In this document: one piece after another, positions 25,767 through 34,468 of the stretch
Layout of the letters: each line of letters begins with the position of its first letter
Numbering within the stretch: position 1 is the first letter of the stretch
Assembly: GCA_017397655.1 (NCBI GenBank)
Contig: JAFQIG010000002.1
Coordinates: 1-38,101, forward strand
Reading direction: 5' to 3'
Length of the DNA: 38,101 bases
DNA from: Clostridia bacterium
Lineage (GTDB): Bacteria; Bacillota; Clostridia; Oscillospirales; Acutalibacteraceae
Translations under genes and position numbers: made by a program
The notes under the pieces: model-generated
What the model saw: the letters and a program-made list of their open reading frames with translations, nothing else
Database searches by the model: none
Told to the model about the DNA's origin: nothing

Positions 25767-27485
25767 ATGGATAATTCAAACGCATTATACAAGCTCTGGC
25801 TTGACAAGACTCAGGACAATGAAGCTGTTCAGAAAGAACTCCTGTCAATAGCAGGAAATGACGATGAAATCCTTGACCGTTTTTACAAAGGTCTTGAATT
25901 CGGAACAGCGGGACTTCGCGGAGTTATCGGTGCAGGTACAAACCGTATGAACACCTACACCGTCAACCAGGCAACACAGGGACTTGCCGATTATCTGAAC
26001 GTTGCTTTCGCCTCACCTTCGGTTGCGATTGCATACGATTCCAGAAACTTTTCCGATATTTTCGCAAAGTCGGCAGCAGGCGTTCTTGCGGCAAACGGCA
26101 TCAAGGTATACATCTATCCGCGTCTTGTCCCCACACCTATGCTTTCGTTTGCTGTCAGAGAGCTTTCGTGCAGTTCGGGAATTATCATCACCGCCAGCCA
26201 CAATCCCGCAAAGTACAACGGCTACAAATGCTACGATCCGAACGGCTACCAGATGACCGATGAAGCCGCCGAAGCGACATACAAATATATTCAGCAAACA
26301 GACATCTTTGACGGTGTCAGGACCATGTCCTTTGAATCGGGTCTTAAAAGCGGCATCATAGAATATATTTCCGACGAAATAATTGAAAAATTCTATGAAA
26401 AAGTTCTTTCCGTCAGGATAAACAAGGGTATCTGTGAAAGCGCAAAGCTTCGTGTCATTTACACACCCTTAAACGGAACAGGTAATATTCCCGTCAGAGA
26501 GATCCTTGACAGAATCGGTCAGAAGGACGTTACCGTTGTTCCCGAACAGGAATACCCCGACGGAAACTTCCCCACCTGTCCGTATCCCAATCCCGAAATC
26601 AGAGAGGCATTTACACTCGCTTTGGAGAATGCCGAAAAGAACGGTGCAGATTTACTTCTTGCTACCGATCCCGACTGTGACAGAGTGGGTATTGCCGTAT
26701 TGCACGATGGCGAATACCGCCTGATGTCAGGTAACGAAGTCGGCGTTCTTCTGACGGAATATATCTTAAGCTGCCGCAAGGCGAACGGCACTCTGCCCGA
26801 CAGACCTGTTGTTATCAAGTCCTTTGTCACTACCGAAATGGTCGCAAGGGTTGCCGCAAAATACGGCGGTGAAACTCACAGCCTGCTTACAGGCTTCAAG
26901 TATATCGGTGAGCTTATCACAAAGCTTGAAAAGAACGGCGAAGCGGACCGCTTCACGGTCGGTATGGAGGAAAGCTACGGCTACCTTTCGGGAATCCACG
27001 CTCGTGACAAGGATGCCGTTGTTGCATCAATGCTGATAACGGAGATGGCGGCATATTACAAGAATATGGGCAAAACGCTCGTTGATGTTATGAACGAGCT
27101 TTACTCGGAGCACGGTATGTACTTCAACAAACTGCTCAACTTCTCCTTTGAGGGTGCAAGCGGTATGCAGAAGATGCGTGAGCTTATGGACTCGCTTCGT
27201 GAAAACTCGCCAAAAGAAATCGCCTGTATGCCTGTACTTTGTATTTCCGATTACAAAAAGAGCGAAACCGTCTGTGTCGCTACAGGCGAAAAGTCAAAGA
27301 TCGATCTGCCCGAATCCAATGTTCTGAAATTCTCTCTTACAAACGGTAACGAGGTTATCGTCAGACCCTCGGGCACAGAACCGAAGATAAAGATATACAT
27401 CACTTCTGTTGAAACAACACGTGAAAAAGCTTCGGCGCTTGCAGATGCGATTGCCGACAGCATGAAAAAGATAATGAATATCTGA
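25767..27485 (+). CDS. Phosphoglucomutase/phosphomannomutase
   Basis: Alpha-D-phosphohexomutase that interconverts glucose 6-phosphate and glucose 1-phosphate, or the mannose forms. The 572-residue protein has the phosphoserine loop TASHNP (Ser144), the metal loop DPDCDR (301-306), the sugar-binding GMEESYGYLSG and the phosphate-binding RPSGTEPK near the C-terminus. Its length fits the PgcA-like bacterial group. ATG 25767 is preferred over an in-frame TTG at 25761 because GAGAGG (25751-25756) is ten bases from the former and only four from the latter. It heads an operon with a small membrane protein, a DUF4838 protein and cysK, and works with GalU on UDP-glucose. Confidence 0.94.
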   Translation: MDNSNALYKLWLDKTQDNEAVQKELLSIAGNDDEILDRFYKGLEFGTAGLRGVIGAGTNRMNTYTVNQATQGLADYLNVAFASPSVAIAYDSRNFSDIFAKSAAGVLAANGIKVYIYPRLVPTPMLSFAVRELSCSSGIIITASHNPAKYNGYKCYDPNGYQMTDEAAEATYKYIQQTDIFDGVRTMSFESGLKSGIIEYISDEIIEKFYEKVLSVRINKGICESAKLRVIYTPLNGTGNIPVREILDRIGQKDVTVVPEQEYPDGNFPTCPYPNPEIREAFTLALENAEKNGADLLLATDPDCDRVGIAVLHDGEYRLMSGNEVGVLLTEYILSCRKANGTLPDRPVVIKSFVTTEMVARVAAKYGGETHSLLTGFKYIGELITKLEKNGEADRFTVGMEESYGYLSGIHARDKDAVVASMLITEMAAYYKNMGKTLVDVMNELYSEHGMYFNKLLNFSFEGASGMQKMRELMDSLRENSPKEIACMPVLCISDYKKSETVCVATGEKSKIDLPESNVLKFSLTNGNEVIVRPSGTEPKIKIYITSVETTREKASALADAIADSMKKIMNI

Positions 27486-27497
27486 TGGAGGTACAAA

Positions 27498-27728
27498 ATG
27501 AAATCATCTGACAAAAGAAGTCTGGCTGTCAGAATCGTTGCCATCCTTATGGCGGCGATAATGGTACTCAGCCTCGGAACCGTACTTGTTCAGACAGTTT
27601 TTGCAACTGACGGCGTTCCCGTAACAGGTAGTGCCGCTTCGGAAAAATGGCCGATTTTTGTAGCACTCGGCGCATTGTTCCTGATCGTTGTCTGTGCAGT
27701 ATTGCCAAGCTTTAAAAAGAAGAAGTAA
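27498..27728 (+). CDS. Small membrane protein, 76 residues
   Basis: No family recognised. The product has two hydrophobic segments: residues 11-33, which look like a signal peptide or anchor ending in VFA, and residues 51-69, followed by a positive C-terminus (FKKKK). If the first is cleaved, the mature protein would be about 40 residues with one helix and a cytosolic tail. A strong site, TGGAGG, lies before the ATG, 12 bases after the mutase gene; the DUF4838 gene follows after 21 bases. The tight spacing supports a real gene. Confidence 0.8.
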   Translation: MKSSDKRSLAVRIVAILMAAIMVLSLGTVLVQTVFATDGVPVTGSAASEKWPIFVALGALFLIVVCAVLPSFKKKK

Positions 27729-27749
27729 AACGAAAGTGAGGAAACGTCA

Positions 27750-29624
27750 ATGTCTCTGTGGGAAAGAATTATTTCTTTTATTATGGGGGTAATTATGACT
27801 ATTGCAACAAACGGTGCTCCCGTGTTTGAACCCAAAAACGATATGCCTCTTCCCGAAGTAATCGGCGGAGAAAAATTTGACCTTATCACTTCAGACGGCG
27901 AAAGCGACTTTGTAATTGTTTCCGCAATGGAAGAAGGTACAAGCGAATACTTCGCCGCAAAGAAGCTTCAATCCTATCTTGAACAGATCAGCGGCACACG
28001 TCTTCCCATCGTCAAGGATACGGAAAAGACCGCTTCTGATTATGAGATCGTGGTAGGTCACACAAACCGTGATGTAGAAATTGATGATGCTTCTCTCGGC
28101 AATGACGGTATTATGATTAAAATCTCGCCGAAGCAGGTCGTTCTTGCAGGCGGTAAAGTCAGAGGAACGCTCTACAGCGTTTATGAGTTTTTAGAGGTCT
28201 GCTTCGGCTGCCGTTGGTATACAGAGGATCTGACCGTTATACCGAATCTCGGCAAAGCGGAGCTTCCCGTCTCTTTTGAGTATACATATACTCCTGCTTT
28301 CACCTTCCGTGAAACCGACTGGATCAGCCCCAATTGGTCTTCAAACAGAGAATACAGCTATGCAAACCGCTTTAACGCAGGCGTTTACAGAAATCTTTCC
28401 GTTGAAGAGGGCGACACGGTTGATTATGCAGGCAGCTTCGCTCACACTCTCACAAACCAGTTCTGCGTACCCTCCAAATACTTTGACACTCAGCCCGAGC
28501 TTTTTGCGATGAACGGCAAGGGTCAGAGAATCCCCGATCAGCTGTGCCTTACCAATCCCAAAACTCTTGAGATCGTTACAAACGAAGTCCTCTCGATGCT
28601 CGAAGCTGATCCCTCGGTTGAGATCGTCTCCGTTACTCAGCACGACAACCAGAAATACTGTGTTTGTAAAAACTGTAAAGCTCTTGACAAAAAGGAAGGC
28701 AGCCATTCAGGCACCATGATCACCTTTGTCAACGCTATTGCAGAAGCTGTCGAAGAGGCAGGATATAATAATGTCTGTATCGACACCTTCGCTTACCAGT
28801 ACACAAGAAAGCCTCCGAAGAACGTCACTCCCCGTGACAACGTTATCGTCAGACTCTGTTCTATCGAATGTTGTTTTGCTCACGCACTCAATGATGAAAA
28901 GTGCGGCGACAATGTTGAGTTCTGTGAAGATATCGTCGGTTGGTCAAAAATCTGTAAAAACCTTCACATCTGGGACTACACCACCAACTATGCTCATTAC
29001 AACGGTCCGTTCCCGAACTTCGGTGTAATGCAGGAGAACGCAAAGTTCTTCCGTGAACATAACGTTATCGGCGTTTACGAAGAGGGCAACTATAACGCAA
29101 GAGAGTGTAACGGCGAGTTTGCCGAGCTTCGTGCATATCTTCTCTCTAAGCTTCTGTGGAATCCCGATACGGATTACTACCGTGAGATGAACGGCTTTTT
29201 AAAGGCATACTACGGCGAGGACAGCTGGCAGTATATCCGTGAATACATTGATATGACAACAGAGCATACAGGTACCCGTTTCAGTCATATGGGTATTTAT
29301 CAGTCAATGACAGACCGTTCCGTTCTTGACATCACCATAGCAGAAAGAGAATATATAGACACTCTTTGGGAGAATGCCAAAGCAAACGCAAAAGATGATA
29401 TAACTCTTCGCAGAATCCGTCTTTCCGAGATTTCCTGGAGATATTGGAAAGCCTGCAACAACCTTGACGAGTTCAATGTTCTTCGTCCTCAGATGAGAAG
29501 AGCAGAAAACGAAAAGCTCTATAACGATTTTAAGGAGCTCGGAATAACACGTCTTCGCGAGGGTCAGAACGGTCATCTGTCAGACTCCCCTGATTTTAAC
29601 AAGGTTCCCTCTAATTGGAAATAA
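27750..29624 (+). CDS. DUF4838 domain protein, probable carbohydrate-active enzyme
   Basis: The 624-residue protein has a hydrophobic N-terminus (about residues 5-22). Then comes an alpha-glucuronidase N-terminal-like fold, with YFAAKKLQSYLEQISG, YEIVVGHTNR and VLAGGKVRGTLYSVYEFLE, and finally the DUF4838 core with VSVTQHDNQKYCVCKNC, FAYQYTRKPP and NLHIWDYTTNYAHYNGPFPNF. Such proteins resemble glycoside hydrolases of the GH67 type, but I know of no established activity. The N-terminal segment is short and may be a signal anchor rather than a cleaved peptide. GTGAGGA (27737-27743) precedes the ATG. It sits between the 76-residue protein and cysK. Confidence 0.88.
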   Translation: MSLWERIISFIMGVIMTIATNGAPVFEPKNDMPLPEVIGGEKFDLITSDGESDFVIVSAMEEGTSEYFAAKKLQSYLEQISGTRLPIVKDTEKTASDYEIVVGHTNRDVEIDDASLGNDGIMIKISPKQVVLAGGKVRGTLYSVYEFLEVCFGCRWYTEDLTVIPNLGKAELPVSFEYTYTPAFTFRETDWISPNWSSNREYSYANRFNAGVYRNLSVEEGDTVDYAGSFAHTLTNQFCVPSKYFDTQPELFAMNGKGQRIPDQLCLTNPKTLEIVTNEVLSMLEADPSVEIVSVTQHDNQKYCVCKNCKALDKKEGSHSGTMITFVNAIAEAVEEAGYNNVCIDTFAYQYTRKPPKNVTPRDNVIVRLCSIECCFAHALNDEKCGDNVEFCEDIVGWSKICKNLHIWDYTTNYAHYNGPFPNFGVMQENAKFFREHNVIGVYEEGNYNARECNGEFAELRAYLLSKLLWNPDTDYYREMNGFLKAYYGEDSWQYIREYIDMTTEHTGTRFSHMGIYQSMTDRSVLDITIAEREYIDTLWENAKANAKDDITLRRIRLSEISWRYWKACNNLDEFNVLRPQMRRAENEKLYNDFKELGITRLREGQNGHLSDSPDFNKVPSNWK

Positions 29625-29633
29625 GGTTGCTCT

Positions 29634-30566
29634 ATGGAAAAGATTTATAATTCTGCTGATCTTCTTATCGGAAAAACTCCGCTGCTGCGACTGAATAACT
29701 TTGAAAAAAAGTATTCGCTCAATTCAGAAATTATCGCCAAGGTCGAGCTGTTCAATCCGACAGGTTCTGTCAAGGACAGAGCCGCCAAAATGATGATTGA
29801 CAAAGCTATCGAGGACGGTATCTTCAGCGAGGATTCGGTTATTATCGAACCTACCTCGGGCAACACGGGCATAGGCATCGCATCGGTTGCGGCTGCCCGC
29901 GGCTACAGGTGTATAATCGTTATGCCCGACACAATGAGTGTCGAAAGACAAAAGCTTATCAAGGCATACGGTGCCGAAGTTGTTCTGACTGACGGTAAAA
30001 AAGGTATGCAGGGATCTATCGAAAAAGCAAAAGAGCTGTCAGCAAAAATCCCCGGCAGCTTCATCCCCGACCAGTTCTGCAATCCGTCAAACGCTATGGC
30101 TCACAAGCTGACAACAGGTCCCGAAATATGGAGCGACACCGACGGCAACATTGATATTTTTGTTGCTTGTGTCGGTACGGGCGGAACGCTGACAGGTATC
30201 GGAGAATATCTGAAGGAACAAAAGAGCGAAATCCGTATTGTTGCGGTTGAGCCTGAAAAGTCACCTGTTCTGTCAAAGGGTGTCGGCGGCAGTCACGGCA
30301 TACAGGGCATCGGAGCAGGATTTGTTCCTGAAGTGTTGAACACAAATGTGTACAACGAAATCATAACCGTCAGCGATGAAGATGCGTATCGCTTCGGAAA
30401 AGAAATTGCCCGCACCGAGGGAATCCTTGTCGGCATCTCCTCGGGAGCCGCGCTTGCAGCTGCAAAGACTCTTGCCGAACGTGACGAAAATAACGGAAAG
30501 CGCATCGTGGTATTGCTGCCCGATTCGGGTGACAGATACCTGTCAACCGAAATGTTTGAATATTAA
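29634..30566 (+). CDS. cysK: Cysteine synthase (O-acetylserine sulfhydrylase)
   Basis: Makes cysteine from O-acetylserine and sulfide with pyridoxal phosphate. The 310-residue protein has NPTGSVKDRAA with the PLP lysine Lys47, the substrate loop PTSGNTGIGIA, and the PLP phosphate-binding GTGGTLTGIGEYLK. Length and motifs fit CysK rather than cystathionine beta-synthase, which carries extra domains. It begins nine bases after the DUF4838 gene and ends the operon. No cysE is adjacent. Confidence 0.95.
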   Translation: MEKIYNSADLLIGKTPLLRLNNFEKKYSLNSEIIAKVELFNPTGSVKDRAAKMMIDKAIEDGIFSEDSVIIEPTSGNTGIGIASVAAARGYRCIIVMPDTMSVERQKLIKAYGAEVVLTDGKKGMQGSIEKAKELSAKIPGSFIPDQFCNPSNAMAHKLTTGPEIWSDTDGNIDIFVACVGTGGTLTGIGEYLKEQKSEIRIVAVEPEKSPVLSKGVGGSHGIQGIGAGFVPEVLNTNVYNEIITVSDEDAYRFGKEIARTEGILVGISSGAALAAAKTLAERDENNGKRIVVLLPDSGDRYLSTEMFEY

Positions 30567-30572
30567 ACCAAA

Positions 30573-30631
30573 CGGCGTGTTCTTTGTCCCGAAGTTGCAC
30601 AAAGGTGCAGAAAGGACAAAAGAACACGCCG
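30573..30631. terminator. Long hairpin after cysK, possible bidirectional terminator
   Basis: A 17-bp stem with one bulged A (30573-30589 with 30614-30631) encloses a second hairpin (TGCAC at 30596-30600 with GTGCA at 30605-30609). On the plus strand no T-run follows; on the minus strand it is followed by TTTGGTTTAAT. It could end cysK transcription, transcripts of the small gene at 30771-30893, or both. Confidence 0.55.
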
Positions 30632-30770
30632 AACTTACATTCATCCTGAATAAAACAAAAAAGATTCTTCGACAAGGTCTTTGAATGGCACGATCGGTAT
30701 TTTTTCCTACCGACTTTCACGTGTTATCCAAAGCCTGAGACGAAGGATCTTTTTAAATTCCTGTGTTAAT

Positions 30771-30893
30771 TTATGCTTCGTTATGCTTTTCGATAATGTC
30801 AAGCATACGTTCGGTGTTGACGGAACCGATACCCAGAACACCGATAACGACCATAGCTATTGCACCGATAAAGGCTTTTGATATACTTATCAT
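30771..30893 (-). CDS. Small membrane protein, 40 residues
   Basis: Family unknown. The product reads MISISKAFIGAIAMVVIG, continues as VLGIGSVNTERMLDIIEK and ends HNEA: one hydrophobic helix (about residues 7-25) and a charged C-terminus. Evidence for a real gene is the strong AAGGAG site eight bases before the ATG, a promoter at 30926-30954, and the lack of any overlapping gene in the 417-base gap between cysK and the GH5 gene. The rest of the gap holds the hairpin at 30573-30631 and about 140 bases of 3' region with no other recognisable element. Confidence 0.7.
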   Translation of the reverse strand: MISISKAFIGAIAMVVIGVLGIGSVNTERMLDIIEKHNEA

Positions 30894-30925
30894 AGTTGCA
30901 TCTCCTTGATTTAATTACCGATTAT

Positions 30926-30954
30926 ATTATAACCGTTCAATTTTTAAGATACAA
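30926..30954 (-). promoter_or_regulatory. Promoter of the 40-residue membrane protein gene
   Basis: On the minus strand TTGTAT (30954-30949) and TATAAT (30931-30926) lie 17 bp apart, about 30 bases before the ATG. A second TATAAT overlaps at 30926-30921. Confidence 0.7.
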
Positions 30955-30983
30955 CGACAAATCTCATTAAGATTTTATTAAGA

Positions 30984-32456
30984 TCAGAATTTAACCGTGA
31001 TTCGATGCTTTCCCGGTTTTGTTCTGACAATCAATTTACCCGTGCTTTCGCTCAACGCTTCATATTCCCACTCGCCGCAGGTGGTTACTTCCTTTATCGG
31101 CTTGTGACAGTAGATTTCTGTCGGAGCATCGTACTCTTTATCCTGTGCAAAATTAACGGTAAAGATGTCCGCTTCCTTATCATAGCGATAATCGATGATG
31201 TTACCTGTAACTGCGACGGGACGAGGTCTTTTAAGTACATCCAACACCAACTCCTGTTCGGGTCTGTCGGGAGTAAAGGTCCAGTACGTACTGCTCCAAC
31301 GGTAGCTGTCAAATGTATCAAGCAAAAATTCAAGGTGACTGAGCCACTCCGTACCCTTTGAGCTTCCGCCCCACTCACCGACAAGAACGGGAACGGAAAG
31401 TCTGTCCTGCGTCTTTTTATGCTGTGCAAAGATTGCTCCGACTCTGGAATCCGAGGCATACTTATACAGATCGGTATCTACAAAAAAGTCATAGCCGTGC
31501 GGAGAATAGCATTGATTCGCGTCACGCTTGCCGTTTACCGTAATGGGATCAGTTCCGCTTAACATACCGATGTTGGAATAATAGTCGCCCTCGATAAACA
31601 AAATACCGTTGTCTGTAACACTCCTGATCGAAGATGATACCTTGTTAAGGAACGGCGAATACTTTTCCTTATCAAACTTTGAAAGAATTTTGCTTCCTGC
31701 ATCTGTGATTTTAAGAAAAATATCGCCCGTATATTGGTCAAGAATCTCGACAATTGCATTTTCTTTAAACAGGGATGAAATAAGCTTTGTCTTTTTTATT
31801 CTGCTGTCAAACAGCGTTGTTCTGGCAAGATTCACTATGAGCTTTTTAAAGATTTTTCCGCCGGGAGTACCGGGAAACGGCTCGTTGAGCATATCAAAGC
31901 CGAACACATTCGGACAATCGTCAAAGTATTCCGAAATGAACTGCCACATCGATGCAAAGTGGTCAATGAGTCCCTTGCCTTCGACGGAACGGTTATTCCA
32001 GAAGTTGTCAAACGCTTTGTGACAGGCAGAACCGAAGAAGTATCTGTCAGCCCAGACAAACCTGTGCTGAACTATCTTTTTTCCGTCGGTAAATACTGCC
32101 CATGACGGAGCACCGTCACCGGCTTTATCAATTACATCGGAATACAGATCCTGATGAATATCAAGAAACACATAAATACCTTTTTTTTCACATTCCTTGA
32201 CAATATTCTTGACAGAATCAAGAAGTGTCGTATTATACTTGCCGATTTCGGGTTCAACGGCACTCCACGTAAAGCCGAGACGGACGATGTTAAAGCCGTA
32301 CTCGGAAAACTTTCCGACCCAGTCACAAGAAGCGTGACAATGCTCTGTTTTTCCGTCACCGAAGGGTGCCTTGTCGGTAACATTCATACCGAAGAAAATG
32401 CGCTCTCTGCCGAAAGAGTCAACAAACCGTCTGCCGTTTACAAGTATTTTTTCCAT
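30984..32456 (-). CDS. Glycoside hydrolase family 5, endoglycoceramidase-like
   Basis: The 490-residue protein is a retaining clan-A barrel enzyme. NIVRLGFTWSAVEP near residue 55 and VFLDIHQDLYS near residue 95 resemble endoglycoceramidase-type GH5. The acid/base Glu192 is in DMLNEPFPG and the nucleophile Glu361 in VGEWGG. Residues after about 410 form a small beta domain. There is no signal peptide, so the enzyme should be cytosolic and would act on imported glycosides, which is unlike the secreted family members known from actinomycetes and animals. The substrate is uncertain. AAAGGAAA precedes the ATG. It has no close operon partner; the lipoprotein gene upstream ends with its own terminator. 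Confidence 0.87.
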   Translation of the reverse strand: MEKILVNGRRFVDSFGRERIFFGMNVTDKAPFGDGKTEHCHASCDWVGKFSEYGFNIVRLGFTWSAVEPEIGKYNTTLLDSVKNIVKECEKKGIYVFLDIHQDLYSDVIDKAGDGAPSWAVFTDGKKIVQHRFVWADRYFFGSACHKAFDNFWNNRSVEGKGLIDHFASMWQFISEYFDDCPNVFGFDMLNEPFPGTPGGKIFKKLIVNLARTTLFDSRIKKTKLISSLFKENAIVEILDQYTGDIFLKITDAGSKILSKFDKEKYSPFLNKVSSSIRSVTDNGILFIEGDYYSNIGMLSGTDPITVNGKRDANQCYSPHGYDFFVDTDLYKYASDSRVGAIFAQHKKTQDRLSVPVLVGEWGGSSKGTEWLSHLEFLLDTFDSYRWSSTYWTFTPDRPEQELVLDVLKRPRPVAVTGNIIDYRYDKEADIFTVNFAQDKEYDAPTEIYCHKPIKEVTTCGEWEYEALSESTGKLIVRTKPGKHRITVKF

Positions 32457-32472
32457 ACCGATTTCCTTTCAT

Positions 32473-32500
32473 AAAAATAAGGCGCCGCACGGACGCCTTA
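32473..32500 (-). terminator. Terminator after the lipoprotein gene
   Basis: A 7-bp stem TAAGGCG/CGCCTTA (32478-32484 with 32494-32500) with further C/G bases in the loop is followed on the minus strand by five T. It lies 17 bases after the stop codon and before the GH5 gene. Confidence 0.75.
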
Positions 32501-32517
32501 CAGTAACAGTCGTTTAA

Positions 32518-33372
32518 TTATTCAGCCTCTGTAGATGCTTCTGTGGGTTCATCCCAAACGAAGTCTGTGAACTCGATTACCTGCTGATAATTGAAGGTAA
32601 CGTCGGTTTCACCGAGAGATTCAAGCTCGCCTCTGAAATCAACCGTAGTTGTAACGATGGAGTTGATTGTATAGTTCATATAAACTACTTCGTTAGTCTC
32701 TTTGTTGATTTCGGCATAAATCGTGCATCCGTTGTAGGATACGTCATAATCGCTGACTTCAAGAGTATCTGTATAATCCTGGAACTCGGCAAGAACTGTT
32801 TCCTTATTAACTTCAAGATCGTAGATTTTGGAAACGGGACCTGTCTTGTCACCGTCGTTAAGTGCGATATTGATAGTATAGAAGAAGCGGTTATCGTCTG
32901 TAGGTTCGGGATTTTCCTCTGTAGCACCTCTTGTGTTGATTGTGGCATCAGCAATATCAGCGGGAGTGAGTGTGCTGATAACATCAGTGCCCTTGAGGGG
33001 AAGAGTGCCGTTGAGATCAGAACCCCACTCATAAGCAGTGGAATTCTCTCCGAGCTTATCCGCAAAAGACTTTGCAAACCTAATAAGAGCTTCGGCCTCG
33101 TCGTTGTCGCCTGTGTCAAAATCTCTGACAGAAGTTTTAACCTTAAAATTGACACCGGGCTTTGCCGCTTTGATATTGTTTACTGCAGAGTTGAAGAAGT
33201 TAAGAATTTCGGTAGAATTCTCAGGTTTTGCAGAAAGAGTAACAACCTCGCTGAGCTCTGTAGTTGTAGTTTCTTCCTCTTCGCCTCCGAAAAGCGAGCA
33301 GGAAGCAAGCGTAAACATAGTAATCGCTACCATAAGTAATGCTGTAATTTTAATAAGTAAAGACGATTTCAT
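32518..33372 (-). CDS. Lipoprotein of unknown function
   Basis: The 284-residue protein has a type II signal peptide with lipobox LASC, lipidated at Cys25, followed by an acidic Thr-rich linker (GGEEEETTTTEL). The mature part has no motif I recognise; its alternation of short polar and hydrophobic stretches suggests a beta-rich fold. It should be anchored on the outer face of the membrane. GGGAG precedes the ATG by 12 bases, rather far. It is divergent from the VanY-like carboxypeptidase gene with a shared 167-base promoter region, so the two might be co-regulated, but there is no direct evidence. Confidence 0.88.
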   Translation of the reverse strand: MKSSLLIKITALLMVAITMFTLASCSLFGGEEEETTTTELSEVVTLSAKPENSTEILNFFNSAVNNIKAAKPGVNFKVKTSVRDFDTGDNDEAEALIRFAKSFADKLGENSTAYEWGSDLNGTLPLKGTDVISTLTPADIADATINTRGATEENPEPTDDNRFFYTINIALNDGDKTGPVSKIYDLEVNKETVLAEFQDYTDTLEVSDYDVSYNGCTIYAEINKETNEVVYMNYTINSIVTTTVDFRGELESLGETDVTFNYQQVIEFTDFVWDEPTEASTEAE

Positions 33373-33406
33373 TTAAAAAATACTCCCTTCAATATCCGAT
33401 TGATTT

Positions 33407-33435
33407 ATTTTAACATAATAAGGAATCTATGTCAA
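33407..33435 (-). promoter_or_regulatory. Promoter of the lipoprotein gene
   Basis: On the minus strand TTGACA (33435-33430) and TAAAAT (33412-33407) lie 17 bp apart. Confidence 0.75.
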
Positions 33436-33481
33436 CGGAAAGCGTGACAAAAATAAATACAATTATTTGTCTAATTTTACA

Positions 33482-33510
33482 TTGACATCTGTTAAATGCG
33501 GATGTAAGAT
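33482..33510 (+). promoter_or_regulatory. Promoter of the VanY-like carboxypeptidase gene
   Basis: TTGACA (33482-33487) and TAAGAT (33505-33510) lie 17 bp apart, 30 bases before the ATG. Confidence 0.75.
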
Positions 33511-33539
33511 AATTATACGAAGATATTGCGGAGGCGGTT

Positions 33540-34445
33540 ATGAAAGAAAAAAAGCGTAATAAACTGACAGGAATGTTAATAGTATTGATATCGGCTGTTA
33601 TTGTTGTGACGGGAATTGCCCTGTCGGACAAGGACGGCGATGCTCCCGTTAAAAAAAGCGGATTTATCACAACCGAAAAACGCAAGGAGACAGAATCTGC
33701 TTCTCCCGGAAGGTTTGAGGAGGTATCCCGTATAGAGCAGAATATCGAAATCACCATTGATTATAACGACGAAACCGAAGCTACCGAAAAGGATGAAACA
33801 ACCACCACAAAAAAAGCTGATACCTCCACTACCACCAAGGAATATGAGTACGCCTATGCAGGCTTTAATCCCGGTCTTGCCGATATGGATGTTGCGGAAT
33901 GGAATCTGATACTCGTCAACAGAGATTATATTCTTCCCGACGGATATGTTCCGAAAATGAGCGAAGCCGTCAAAGGTTCCGGTGTAAACCTTGACGAAAG
34001 AGTTGCTCCGCATTATCAGCAGATGTATGATGCGGCAAAGGCTGACGGTATAACGCTGGTACCGTTGTCGGGCTACAGAAGAGTCAGCAGACAGAAAACC
34101 AACTTTGAAAACAAAATCCAGTCATACATCGAGCAGGGCTACGGCAGAGCCGAGGCAACACAGCTTGCGGCACAGATCATTCTGCCTCCGGGAACGAGCG
34201 AGCATAACGCAGGACTCGCTATGGATATATGCAGTCTTGACGTTTCGTTTGAAAACACGGAAGAATTCAAGTGGCTTTGTGAGAATGCCGAGGATTTCGG
34301 CTTTATCCTTCGCTATCCCAAGGATAAAATGGAGGTAACAAAAATAACGTACGAGCCGTGGCACTGGCGTTATGTCGGTGTCGGCCATGCAAGAATTATG
34401 AATGAAAAAGGCATCTGCCTTGAAGAATACCTTGCAATGCAATAA
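33540..34445 (+). CDS. VanY-type D-alanyl-D-alanine carboxypeptidase
   Basis: Removes the terminal D-Ala of peptidoglycan stem peptides outside the cell. The 301-residue protein has an N-terminal membrane anchor (about residues 10-29), a linker rich in Thr, Lys and Glu (about 40-100), and a peptidase M15B domain. The zinc ligands are seen in SEHNAGLAMD (His222, Asp229) and EPWHWRYVG (His275), and SGYRR is the substrate-side Arg motif. GGAGG lies six bases before the ATG. No van resistance genes are near, so this is probably a housekeeping wall-trimming enzyme rather than a glycopeptide resistance gene. Confidence 0.93.
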   Translation: MKEKKRNKLTGMLIVLISAVIVVTGIALSDKDGDAPVKKSGFITTEKRKETESASPGRFEEVSRIEQNIEITIDYNDETEATEKDETTTTKKADTSTTTKEYEYAYAGFNPGLADMDVAEWNLILVNRDYILPDGYVPKMSEAVKGSGVNLDERVAPHYQQMYDAAKADGITLVPLSGYRRVSRQKTNFENKIQSYIEQGYGRAEATQLAAQIILPPGTSEHNAGLAMDICSLDVSFENTEEFKWLCENAEDFGFILRYPKDKMEVTKITYEPWHWRYVGVGHARIMNEKGICLEEYLAMQ

Positions 34446-34468
34446 GGGAATAAATAAAACTATATTTT

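Noticed and set aside
33540-34445. Vancomycin resistance determinant
   Set aside because: Only a VanY-type carboxypeptidase is present; no vanHAX or regulator genes are near, and such enzymes are common in wall metabolism.
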